From the NCBI GenBank assembly GCA_013823325.1, contig PNLY01000013.1, positions 19,526 through 83,525 of the forward strand: a stretch of DNA of 64,000 nt. Direction: 5' to 3'. How positions within the stretch are numbered: the first letter of the stretch is position 1; each line of letters starts with the position of its first letter. The notes beneath the pieces were generated by a model that worked only from the letters and a program-made list of their open reading frames with translations, searched no databases and was not told the origin of the DNA. The position numbers and the translations under genes were made by a program. The stretch comes from Methylobacterium sp. (GTDB lineage: Bacteria; Pseudomonadota; Alphaproteobacteria; Rhizobiales; Beijerinckiaceae). Positions 52,684 to 60,082 of the stretch are shown in pieces.

Positions 52684-52708
52684 GCCTCCGCCGGCGGACG
52701 GCGGAGGC
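52684..52708. terminator. Terminator-like hairpin after hutX
   Basis: A perfect 9-bp stem GCCTCCGCC (52684-52692) and GGCGGAGGC (52700-52708), 7-nt loop, 37 bp beyond the hutX stop on the minus strand. No T-run on that side. It probably ends the hmuQ-hutX transcript. Confidence 0.65.
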
Positions 52709-52745
52709 TTCGATCGATGTGTCCGCCAGCCGGAGCGGATCGGTC

Positions 52746-53276
52746 TCAGGCGAAGTCGCGCTTCAGCGCCTCGAAGCGGGCGACCTGGTCGGGCAGCAAT
52801 TCGCGCGCCGCGTCGCGGCGGACGAAGACCTTGAACATCGCCTCGCCGGCGCCATTGAAGAACTGCACCGAGCAGGAGCGGCGGCCATGGAAGGCACGGT
52901 CGACCAGATAGATCGCCTTGCAGTTGCCTGCCTTGATGTGGCCGCCGATCGGGCTGTCGCCATGGATATTGTAGTAGCCATGGCCGAAGGAGCCGACCGG
53001 CAGCGAGCCTTCGCATTCGAGCACGATGTCGGGGGTGTGCACGATGAACAGCACCTTGCCCCAGGTCGCAAGCTCCTGCCAGAGCGCCTCGAAGCGCTCC
53101 GCTGCGATGAAGCGGCGCTGGTCCTCCGGGGTCGCCTCCAGTACGGCGAGCGTCGAGACGCCGTGCTCGCGCGCGACCGCCTCGATCACCCCGTCGGGCT
53201 TGGCGGCGAGCGCCGCCCGGACCTTCTCCATCGCCTCGGCAGGGGCGGGCGGGGCCAATGTCTCGGCAAGCGACAT
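52746..53276 (-). CDS. hutX: Cytosolic heme carrier HutX
   Basis: A 176-residue cytoplasmic protein of the HutX/HugX family (related to the HemS/ChuX fold). Typical blocks are FEALWQELATWGKVLFIVHT, LPVGSFGHGYYNIHGDSPIGG and GRRSCSVQFFNGAGEAMFKVF. HutX passes imported heme to a degrading enzyme. It follows the HmuQ gene by 13 bp and its ATG has GAGAGG about 10 nt upstream. Confidence 0.93.
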   Translation of the reverse strand: MSLAETLAPPAPAEAMEKVRAALAAKPDGVIEAVAREHGVSTLAVLEATPEDQRRFIAAERFEALWQELATWGKVLFIVHTPDIVLECEGSLPVGSFGHGYYNIHGDSPIGGHIKAGNCKAIYLVDRAFHGRRSCSVQFFNGAGEAMFKVFVRRDAARELLPDQVARFEALKRDFA

Positions 53277-53289
53277 CGTGATCAGCCTC

Positions 53290-53637
53290 TCACTCGGCCG
53301 CCTGGCGCGGCAGATGCGGGTTGTGCTCGGTCAGGATCGTCTCGAAGCCCTCGAATTCGGGGTGGCCGAGATAGAGCGGCGCCGGCCGCGGCTGGCCGGC
53401 ATTGCGGTGCGACTCGCGGAACTGGTCGGACTTGGTCCAGGCGGTGAAATCGTCCTTCGAGGCCCAGGTCGTGTGCGAGGAATAAAGGGTATGGTCCTCC
53501 TTCTCCGGGCCCTTGAGCAGATGGAAGGCGATGAAGCCCTTCATCTCGTCGAGGCGGGTCTTGCGCGAGGACCAGACCGTCTCGAAGGCCTCCTCCTCCC
53601 CCTTGACGACCTTGAAGCGGTTCATGGCGATGAACAT
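53290..53637 (-). CDS. hmuQ: IsdG/HmuQ-type heme-degrading monooxygenase
   Basis: A 115-residue ABM-fold protein. The IsdG catalytic triad is visible as N6 (FIAMNRF), W66 (FTAWTKS) and H77 (RESHRNAG), at the same spacing as N7/W67/H77 of IsdG. It would open the heme ring and free iron. It is the first gene of the hmuQ-hutX pair, divergent from hmuTUV. In Bradyrhizobium the equivalents are HmuQ/HmuD. Confidence 0.92.
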   Translation of the reverse strand: MFIAMNRFKVVKGEEEAFETVWSSRKTRLDEMKGFIAFHLLKGPEKEDHTLYSSHTTWASKDDFTAWTKSDQFRESHRNAGQPRPAPLYLGHPEFEGFETILTEHNPHLPRQAAE

Positions 53638-53749
53638 CGGGAAATCCTCGGCGGTTTGGAAAAACGTGATGGTCCGGCAGCTTGCGCCGCTCTTGACCCT
53701 CCTTAGTAAAGCTGCCTATCACCGTCAATAACGGCTCCAATAATCGTTG

Positions 53750-53766
53750 TTTTGAACGGTTATAAA
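53750..53766. promoter_or_regulatory. Candidate iron-control (Irr/ICE-like) box
   Basis: TTTTGAAC-G-GTTATAAA, an imperfect dyad (6 of 8 pairs) resembling the TTTAGAAC/GTTCTAAA iron control element bound by Irr in rhizobia. It lies in the AT-rich 213-bp gap between hmuQ and hmuT, where it could control both. Fit to the consensus is moderate. Confidence 0.4.
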
Positions 53767-53850
53767 AGAGCTATTACTTTGTAATGACTTCAGTGTAGCT
53801 GAGCGTCGCAGGCGCTTCTGCTGCACGCGGTCGCATGCACGAGATCGATC

Positions 53851-54822
53851 ATGGGTACGCTGCAAGCGCCTTCATCCGCTCCGCTCGCAGGCCTCAGGGC
53901 CAAGCGCCTCGGCCGTGAGATCGTGGCCGCTGCCGTCATCTCGCTGTTGGCGATGGGCGGCCTTGCCGGGTCGCTCGAACGGCTGACCGTCGTCGCGCCT
54001 GCCCAGGCGCAGACCGCCGAGCGCATCGTCGCGGCTGGGGGCGTCGTCACCGAGGTGCTCTACGCGCTCGGCCAGCAGGACAAGGTCGTCGGGGTCGACA
54101 CCACCAGCCAGTGGCCGCCGGAAGCGCTGAAGGACAAGAAGAGCGTCGGCTATGTCCGGGCGCTCTCGGCCGAGGGCGTGCTCTCGCTCAAACCCTCGCA
54201 GGTCATCGCGGTGGAAGGCGCCGGCCCGCCTGATGCACTCGCTCTGCTCAAGGAATCCGGCACGCCGATCACCATGATCCCGGAAGCGTTGTCGCCGGAG
54301 GCCGTGGTTTCGAAGATTGCAGCCATCGGCAAGGCCGCCGGCGTCGCCGAGCCGGCGCAGCAGCTTGCCGCCGCGGTGAAGCGGCGCTTCGACGAACTCG
54401 ACAAGCTGCGCTCCGGCCTGCCCCGGCAGAAGCGCGTCCTGTTCGTGCTCTCCCTGCAGAATGGGCGCACCCTGGTCGGTGGCCGGGCCACCACCGCCGA
54501 CGCGATCATCGCGCTCGCCGGCGGCATCAACGCTGCCGGCGCGGTCGAGGGCTTCAAGCCGATGACCGACGAGGCGATCATCACCGCGGCGCCCGATGTC
54601 GTGCTGATGATGAGTCATTCCAGCGCCCACAACGCCGGTCCCGACGAGCTCTTCGCCATGCCGGCCTTCTCGGAGACGCCGGCGGCGAAGCAGAAATCGC
54701 TGATCCGGATGGACGGGCTCTATCTGCTCGGCTTCGGCCCGCGCACCCCGAACGCGGCGCGGGACCTGATGGCTGAGCTCTATCCCGAGGCCAAGATCGC
54801 CCAGCTCTCCGCTGCCAAATGA
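53851..54822 (+). CDS. hmuT: Hemin ABC transporter binding protein HmuT
   Basis: A 323-residue periplasmic protein with a long N-terminal region before the hydrophobic signal core (AAAVISLLAMGGLAGSL; cleavage near AQA-QT). The mature chain begins AERIVAAGGVVTEVLYALG and has GVDTTSQWPPEAL and LLGFGPRTPNAARDL, typical of heme-binding HmuT. The start ATG has only a weak ribosome site. First gene of hmuTUV. Confidence 0.93.
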   Translation: MGTLQAPSSAPLAGLRAKRLGREIVAAAVISLLAMGGLAGSLERLTVVAPAQAQTAERIVAAGGVVTEVLYALGQQDKVVGVDTTSQWPPEALKDKKSVGYVRALSAEGVLSLKPSQVIAVEGAGPPDALALLKESGTPITMIPEALSPEAVVSKIAAIGKAAGVAEPAQQLAAAVKRRFDELDKLRSGLPRQKRVLFVLSLQNGRTLVGGRATTADAIIALAGGINAAGAVEGFKPMTDEAIITAAPDVVLMMSHSSAHNAGPDELFAMPAFSETPAAKQKSLIRMDGLYLLGFGPRTPNAARDLMAELYPEAKIAQLSAAK

Positions 54823-55931
54823 CGCTCGCCATGAAGCAGGCCCCGAATGCGAGTGCCGCGGCGCTGGCCGTGCTCACCGCTGGCCATCGTCGCAAGGGCA
54901 TGATCGCCATCGCGGCGCTGGTCGGGATCTGCGTGCTGCTGATGCTGCTCTCGCTCGGGGCGGGGGCCTTCGCCATCGCGCCCGGCCGCGTCGCCGACAT
55001 CCTGCTGGCGAAGCTCGGTCTGGGCCCTGCCGGTCTGCTCGACAGCCGCGAGGCGCTGGTCGTGCTCAACATCCGCATGCCGCGCCTGCTGCTAGGGGCG
55101 CTGGTCGGGGCCGCTCTCGCCATTTCCGGCGCGCTGATGCAGGGCCTGTTCCGCAACCCGCTCGCCGATCCCGGCCTGGTCGGCGTCTCCGCCGGCGCCG
55201 GCCTCGCTGCCGCTGCGACCATCGTGCTCGGCGACCGCTTCCTCTCGGCCTTCGCAATGAAGCTGCCCTTCGCGGTGCTGCCTTTCGGCGCCTTCTTCGG
55301 CGGCCTCGTCTCGACGCTGGCGCTCTACCTGATCGCGACGCGCCAGGGCCGCACCTCGGTCGCGACCATGCTGCTCGCCGGCGTCGCCCTCGGCGCGCTG
55401 GCCGGCTCGCTCACCGGCCTGCTCGCCTTCGTCTCCGACGACCGGCAATTGCGCGACCTGACCTTCTGGTCGCTCGGCAGCCTCGGCGGCGCCAGCTGGA
55501 CCAAGCTCTCGGCGGTGGCGCCGATCGTGCTGCCGCTGCTCTTCGCCGTGCCGCTGCTGGCGCGCGGGCTCAATGCGCTGATGCTGGGCGAGGCCGAGGC
55601 GTTTCATCTCGGCATCCCCGTCCAGCGCATCAAGGCGCTCGCGATCCTGCTGGTCGCGCTCGCGGTCGGCGCCAGCGTCGCCGCAGCCGGCGTGATCGGC
55701 TTCGTCGGCATCGTCGTGCCGCATCTGATCCGGCTCTCGATCGGCCCCGACCACCGCCTGCTGCTGCCGCTGTCGGCTGTCGGCGGCGCAGCGCTGCTGG
55801 TCGGCGCCGACATCATCGCCCGCCTCGTCGTCGTGCCGGCGGAACTGCCGATCGGCATCGTCACCGCCTTCATCGGCGCGCCCTTCTTCCTCTGGCTGCT
55901 GCTGCGCCGCGGCCGGATCGCGGAGCTCTGA
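54819..55931 (+). CDS. hmuU: Hemin ABC transporter permease HmuU
   Basis: A 370-residue FecCD-family permease with about ten helices; landmarks are NIRMPRLLLGALVGAALAIS, GALMQGLFRNPLADPGLVG and GFVGIVVPHLIRLSIGPDH. The ATG overlaps the hmuT stop by 4 bp. It forms the heme channel through the inner membrane. Confidence 0.95.
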   Translation: MTLAMKQAPNASAAALAVLTAGHRRKGMIAIAALVGICVLLMLLSLGAGAFAIAPGRVADILLAKLGLGPAGLLDSREALVVLNIRMPRLLLGALVGAALAISGALMQGLFRNPLADPGLVGVSAGAGLAAAATIVLGDRFLSAFAMKLPFAVLPFGAFFGGLVSTLALYLIATRQGRTSVATMLLAGVALGALAGSLTGLLAFVSDDRQLRDLTFWSLGSLGGASWTKLSAVAPIVLPLLFAVPLLARGLNALMLGEAEAFHLGIPVQRIKALAILLVALAVGASVAAAGVIGFVGIVVPHLIRLSIGPDHRLLLPLSAVGGAALLVGADIIARLVVVPAELPIGIVTAFIGAPFFLWLLLRRGRIAEL

Positions 55932-55933
55932 GC

Positions 55934-56779
55934 ATGGCGATCCTCGAAGCGGATGAGCTGTCTTTTGCTGTGCGCGGCAGCACTCTGGTACGCGGTGCCT
56001 CGCTTGCGCTCGAAGAAGGTGCCACCACGATCGTCGTCGGCCCCAACGGCGCCGGCAAGTCGACCCTGCTCAAGCTTCTCACCGGCGAGCTGTCGCCATC
56101 GCAGGGCACGGTCCGCATGGATGGCGCGACCCTCCCGCAGATCCCGGCCTGGGAACTGGCCTGTCGCCGCGCCGTGATGGTGCAGAACCAGCGTCTCGCC
56201 TTCCCGTTCAGCGTCTACGAGGTCGCACGGCTGGGGTTGGAAGGCGTCGGCCGGGCGCAGTCGCGTACCCGCAAGAGCGAGATCATCGCCCAGGCGCTCG
56301 AGACTGCCGGCGTCGTCGGTCTTGCTGGCCGGCACTACCAGACCCTCTCCGGCGGCGAGCAGCAGCGCGTCCAGTTCGCCAGGGCGCTCTGCCAGTTGGA
56401 AGCCGGCCGCAGCGTGGCCAAGCGCCAGATCCTGTTCCTGGACGAGCCGATCGCCAGCCTCGATCTCTGCCACCAGCTCTCGCTGCTCGATGCCGCCCGC
56501 AGCATCGCAGCGCAGGGCGCGGCGGTTCTGGTCGTGCTGCACGACCTCAACCTCGCCGTGACCTATGCCGACCGGCTGGTGGTGATGCATGAGGGCGCGA
56601 TCGTCGCGCAGGGCGAGCCGGCGACGATCCTCGACGACAATCTGTTGCGCGGTGTTTTCCGCGTGTCGCTCTCGTTCAGCCGCTTGCCGCCGGCCGGTCA
56701 GCCCTTCCTCCTGCCGCAGCAGCACCTCAAACCCGCTTCGCCAGGCGGAGTTGTGCCGCTGCGCGCGGCGAGCGCCTAG
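55934..56779 (+). CDS. hmuV: Hemin ABC transporter ATPase HmuV
   Basis: A 281-residue ATPase with Walker A GPNGAGKS (36-43), the signature LSGGEQQRVQFARAL and Walker B ILFLDEPIASLD. It begins 2 bp after hmuU and powers heme import. The TonB-dependent outer-membrane receptor and TonB/ExbBD are not encoded in the window. Confidence 0.95.
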   Translation: MAILEADELSFAVRGSTLVRGASLALEEGATTIVVGPNGAGKSTLLKLLTGELSPSQGTVRMDGATLPQIPAWELACRRAVMVQNQRLAFPFSVYEVARLGLEGVGRAQSRTRKSEIIAQALETAGVVGLAGRHYQTLSGGEQQRVQFARALCQLEAGRSVAKRQILFLDEPIASLDLCHQLSLLDAARSIAAQGAAVLVVLHDLNLAVTYADRLVVMHEGAIVAQGEPATILDDNLLRGVFRVSLSFSRLPPAGQPFLLPQQHLKPASPGGVVPLRAASA

Positions 56780-56899
56780 CGGGAGGCGGCCGCGACAACT
56801 TTGCGGTTGTGCGCTGCGACAACAGGTCTATAGCGGGCGCTCCGGCGCCTTCCGCCCGACCGGGCGAGCGGGCGCATCGCTGGACCACCTGAGCGCGCC

Positions 56900-58156
56900 A
56901 TGAACCTCCCCACCGACCGGCTTTCCTTCCCGAAGGACCGCCTCCGCGTTCTCCTGCTCGAGGGGATCAACGATTCCGCCGTCGCCGCGCTGCAGCAGGC
57001 CGGCTACACCAACCTGACCCGCCTGCCGAAGGCGCTCGACGAGGCCCAGCTGGTCGAGGCGATCGAGAAGACGCATATCCTCGGCATCCGCTCGCGCACC
57101 CAGCTCACCGAGCCGGTCTTCGCCGCCGCCAAGCGCCTCTTCGCCGTCGGCTGCTTCTCGGTTGGCACCAATCAGGTCGATCTCGACGCCGCCCGCCTGC
57201 GCGGCATACCCGTCTTCAACGCGCCCTTCTCCAACACCCGCAGCGTCGCCGAACTGACCATCGGCGAGATCGTCATGCTGCTGCGCCGGATCCCCGACCG
57301 TTCGCGCTCGGCGCATGAGGGCGGCTGGGACAAGTCGGCAAACGGCTCCTTCGAGGTGCGCGGCAAGGTGCTCGGCATCGTCGGCTACGGCAATATCGGC
57401 AGCCAGCTCTCCAACATCGCCGAGGCGATGGGCATGCGCGTGATCTATTACGATCACACCGACCGCCTGCGCCATGGCAACACCGAGCCGGTCGAGAGCC
57501 TGAAGGCCCTGCTCGCCAACAGCGACGTCGTCTCGCTGCACGTGCCGGAGACGCCCGCCACGCACAACATGATCGGCAAGGCCGAGATTGCGGCGATGAA
57601 GCAGGGCGCCTATCTCATCAACAATTCGCGCGGCACGGTCGTCGACCTCGACGCCCTTGCCGAGGCGCTGCGTAGCGGCGCGCTCGCCGGCGCGGCGGTC
57701 GACGTCTTCCCGAAGGAGCCGGCCTCGAACAGCGAACGCTTCGTCACACCCATCCAGGGCCTGCCCAACGTCATCCTGACCCCGCATATCGGCGGCTCGA
57801 CGGAAGAAGCGCAGGAGCGCATCGGCGCCGAGGTGGCGCGCAAGCTGGTCGACTATTCCGATGTCGGCTCGACCGTCGGCGCGGTCAATTTCCCGCAGGT
57901 GCAGTTGCCGGCGCGCCCGGCCGGCACGCGCTTCATCCAGGTCCAGCGCAATGCGCCGGGCATGCTGCGCCGCCTCAACGACGTCTTCGCCAGCCGCAAC
58001 ATCAACATCGCCGCCCAGAATTTCCAGACCGACGGCGAGATCGGCTATGTCGTGATGGAGGCCGATCCGGTCGGCGAGGTCGCGCGCGAGATCATCGAGG
58101 AGATCCGTGCCCTCGACGGCACGATCCGCGCCCGCCTGCTCTACGAGCGTGGCTGA
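56900..58156 (+). CDS. serA: D-3-phosphoglycerate dehydrogenase
   Basis: A 418-residue enzyme: split substrate domain, Rossmann domain with GYGNIG (162-167), catalytic Arg in NNSRGTVVDL, Glu in FPKEPASNS and His in PHIGGSTEEAQ, and a C-terminal ACT domain (RNAPGMLRRLNDVFASRNIN). The size matches the E. coli-type SerA (410), which is inhibited by serine through ACT. It starts the serine pathway. Unrelated to the flanking heme and phosphonate genes. Confidence 0.94.
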   Translation: MNLPTDRLSFPKDRLRVLLLEGINDSAVAALQQAGYTNLTRLPKALDEAQLVEAIEKTHILGIRSRTQLTEPVFAAAKRLFAVGCFSVGTNQVDLDAARLRGIPVFNAPFSNTRSVAELTIGEIVMLLRRIPDRSRSAHEGGWDKSANGSFEVRGKVLGIVGYGNIGSQLSNIAEAMGMRVIYYDHTDRLRHGNTEPVESLKALLANSDVVSLHVPETPATHNMIGKAEIAAMKQGAYLINNSRGTVVDLDALAEALRSGALAGAAVDVFPKEPASNSERFVTPIQGLPNVILTPHIGGSTEEAQERIGAEVARKLVDYSDVGSTVGAVNFPQVQLPARPAGTRFIQVQRNAPGMLRRLNDVFASRNINIAAQNFQTDGEIGYVVMEADPVGEVAREIIEEIRALDGTIRARLLYERG

Positions 58157-58177
58157 GCCTCGTGTGGTGGAGGGGCG

Positions 58178-58924
58178 TTAGTCCCCGAAGGGCTCGACCA
58201 CCATCTCCATCCGCTCGCCGGCGAAGACGCTGTTGACGATGTGGATCGGCGTCAGATCGGGCAGCGCGTCGAGCGCGTCCGAGGTCAGCACCGCCGCGCC
58301 CGGCTCGATCTTGAGCAGCGCCGCCTCGCGCTCGCTGGCGAGCCGTGCCGCCAGACGGGTCGAGCGCCGGACATAATCGGGAATGCCGCAGGCCTTGAAG
58401 GCGGCGGTGATCGACGAGCCCGCTTCGGTCAGGATCTCGTCGAAGCGCGGAAAGCGCTCGACGCTGAGATAATGGATGCCGGTGCCGACCGGCGTGCCGC
58501 CCGCCCGGCTCAGGGTCTCGATCGCCCACAGAGGCGTGCCCTCGGGAACCCCAAGCACAGCACAATGCTCTGCCGCGCCGACAACGACCTCCGACGCGAG
58601 CACCGCGCCGGACACGGCGATACCCGCAGCGCCGAAATTGGTGCGCATGCTGACGCGGCGGCCGAGCTTGTAGGGGAAGCGCGGCGCCGTCACCTGCGTG
58701 CCCCGGCCGCGTGAGACCGTCACCAGCCCGCGCTCGGCCAGATGTCGAAAGGCCTGGCGTACCGTGTGCCGGTGCACGCCATAGCGCTCGGCCAGCGCGA
58801 CCGAGGCCGGCAGCGTGTCGCCGGGCTCGTATTCACCCTGCTCGATCGAGGCCGCCAGCGCGTCGGCGATCCGCCGCCAGGCCGTGCCGCCATCACCGCC
58901 CTGATGCGGCAAGCCCGGCGTCAT
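58178..58924 (-). CDS. phnF: GntR/HutC-type repressor PhnF
   Basis: A 248-residue regulator. The N-terminal winged helix has PGDTLPASVALAERYGVHRH and TVRQAFRHLAERGLV; the C-terminal UTRA ligand domain has GIHYLSVERFPRF. PhnF controls phosphonate genes in response to phosphonate or phosphate status. The ATG at 58924 is preferred over a TTG five codons earlier, which would lie inside the first operator. Divergent from phnG. Confidence 0.93.
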   Translation of the reverse strand: MTPGLPHQGGDGGTAWRRIADALAASIEQGEYEPGDTLPASVALAERYGVHRHTVRQAFRHLAERGLVTVSRGRGTQVTAPRFPYKLGRRVSMRTNFGAAGIAVSGAVLASEVVVGAAEHCAVLGVPEGTPLWAIETLSRAGGTPVGTGIHYLSVERFPRFDEILTEAGSSITAAFKACGIPDYVRRSTRLAARLASEREAALLKIEPGAAVLTSDALDALPDLTPIHIVNSVFAGERMEMVVEPFGD

Positions 58925-58940
58925 CAAAGTTTCATCCAAA

Positions 58941-58952
58941 ATGTATAGACCT
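58941..58952. promoter_or_regulatory. PhnF operator 1
   Basis: ATGTATAGACCT in the phnF-phnG gap. Its core GTATAGACC matches the TGGTATAGACCA sites I know for mycobacterial PhnF. It lies 16 bp before the phnF ATG, suited to autorepression. Confidence 0.7.
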
Positions 58953-58972
58953 TTTCCGGTGACAGGCTTATT

Positions 58973-58986
58973 ATAGTCTAGACATT
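58973..58986. promoter_or_regulatory. PhnF operator 2
   Basis: ATAGTCTAGACATT, with the perfect palindrome GTCTAGAC. Read on the minus strand it is AATGTCTAGAC, one base different from operator 1 (AATGTATAGAC). The centres are 33 bp apart, about three helical turns, so two dimers could sit on the same DNA face and cover both promoters. Confidence 0.7.
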
Positions 58987-59013
58987 AGCGCTTGGCGAGA
59001 GGCCGACAGGGGC

Positions 59014-59454
59014 ATGACCGATACCGCGACACGCCAGCAATGGATGGCAGTGCTGGCCCGTGCGACCCGAGGCGAGATCGACGCCTTGCTACAGCAGGCG
59101 GGACCGCTTCCGACGCATGAAGTGCTGAAGGCGCCCGAGACCGGCACCGTCATGGTCGAGGGCCGCGCTGGCGGCGCCGGCCGCCGCTTCAATCTCGGCG
59201 AGGCCACGGTGACGCGCTGCGTCGTCCGCCTCGACAGCGGCGCGATGGGCTTCTCCTACGCACTCGGTCGCGACGGCCGCAAGGCGAGGTTGGCAGCGAT
59301 CACCGACGCGCTTCTCCAAAGCGAGATCGAGACCGGTCCGCTGCGGCGCGGCGTCTTCGCCCTGGCGCAGCAGCAGCAGGCCGCCCGCGAACTCGCCTCG
59401 CGCAAGGCGGCTGCCACCAAAGTCGATTTCTTCACGCTGGTCAGGGGCGGCTGA
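59014..59454 (+). CDS. phnG: C-P lyase complex subunit PhnG
   Basis: A 146-residue subunit of the carbon-phosphorus lyase core complex. Recognised by TRQQWMAVLARATRGEI at the start, TGTVMVEGRAGGAGRRFNLGE in the middle (quoted in part) and a C-terminal helix rich in Gln/Ala. With PhnH, PhnI and PhnL it couples phosphonate to ATP in place of adenine. First gene after the PhnF operators; its stop overlaps phnH. Confidence 0.94.
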   Translation: MTDTATRQQWMAVLARATRGEIDALLQQAGPLPTHEVLKAPETGTVMVEGRAGGAGRRFNLGEATVTRCVVRLDSGAMGFSYALGRDGRKARLAAITDALLQSEIETGPLRRGVFALAQQQQAARELASRKAAATKVDFFTLVRGG

Positions 59455-60059
59455 TGACTCCCAACGACACCCTCATCGGCGCCGGCTTCGCCGACCCGGT
59501 CTTCCAGTCGCAAGGTGCGTTTCGCGCCCTGCTGGCGGCGCTATCCGAGCCGGGCCTCGCTTACGACATCAGCGTTTCGGTCGAGACGCCTGTCGGACTT
59601 GAACCCGCGACTGCCGTCGCGCTGCTGACGCTTGCCGACTACGAAACGCCGATCTGGCTGCCGGCTGCCCTCCGCGACGGCCCGGCCGGTGCCTGGCTGC
59701 GCTTCCATTGCGGCGCCACCCTCGTCGAGTATCCCGCCCGCGCCGCCTTCGCGGTGATCGATGGTGCTGGGACCGAGCCGAAGCTCGCCGCCTTCAACGC
59801 CGGCGACGACCAGTTCCCGGATCGCTCGACCACGGTGCTGGTCCAGTGTGCCGGGCTCGAAGGTGGCGCGACCGTTACGCTCGAAGGTCCCGGCATTCCC
59901 GGCCAGCGCGCCGTCGCTCCAGCCGGCTTGCGTCCGGAATTCTGGGCCGAGGTCGAGGACAACGCCGCGCTCTACCCGCTCGGTGTCGATCTCCTGCTGG
60001 TCCATGGCGCGCAGGTGCTCGGCCTGCCGCGCTCGACGCAAATCGTGGAGGCCCGCTGA
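59454..60059 (+). CDS. phnH: C-P lyase complex subunit PhnH
   Basis: A 201-residue subunit with the usual opening (GFADPVFQSQGAFRALLAAL) and the block LTLADYETPIWL; the C-terminal half has ERVG-like strands ending VDLLLVHGAQVLGLPRST. It joins the PhnG/I/J core and is related to PLP-transferase folds without the lysine. The ATG shares one base with the phnG stop. Confidence 0.94.
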   Translation: MTPNDTLIGAGFADPVFQSQGAFRALLAALSEPGLAYDISVSVETPVGLEPATAVALLTLADYETPIWLPAALRDGPAGAWLRFHCGATLVEYPARAAFAVIDGAGTEPKLAAFNAGDDQFPDRSTTVLVQCAGLEGGATVTLEGPGIPGQRAVAPAGLRPEFWAEVEDNAALYPLGVDLLLVHGAQVLGLPRSTQIVEAR

Positions 60060-60082
60060 ATGCCCCGCCGGGAGCTTTACTG

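Noticed and set aside
52502-52745. Possible small gene between flippase and hutX
   Set aside because: Short frames there lack start sites and family features; the stretch holds the hutX terminator hairpin and probably the flippase promoter.
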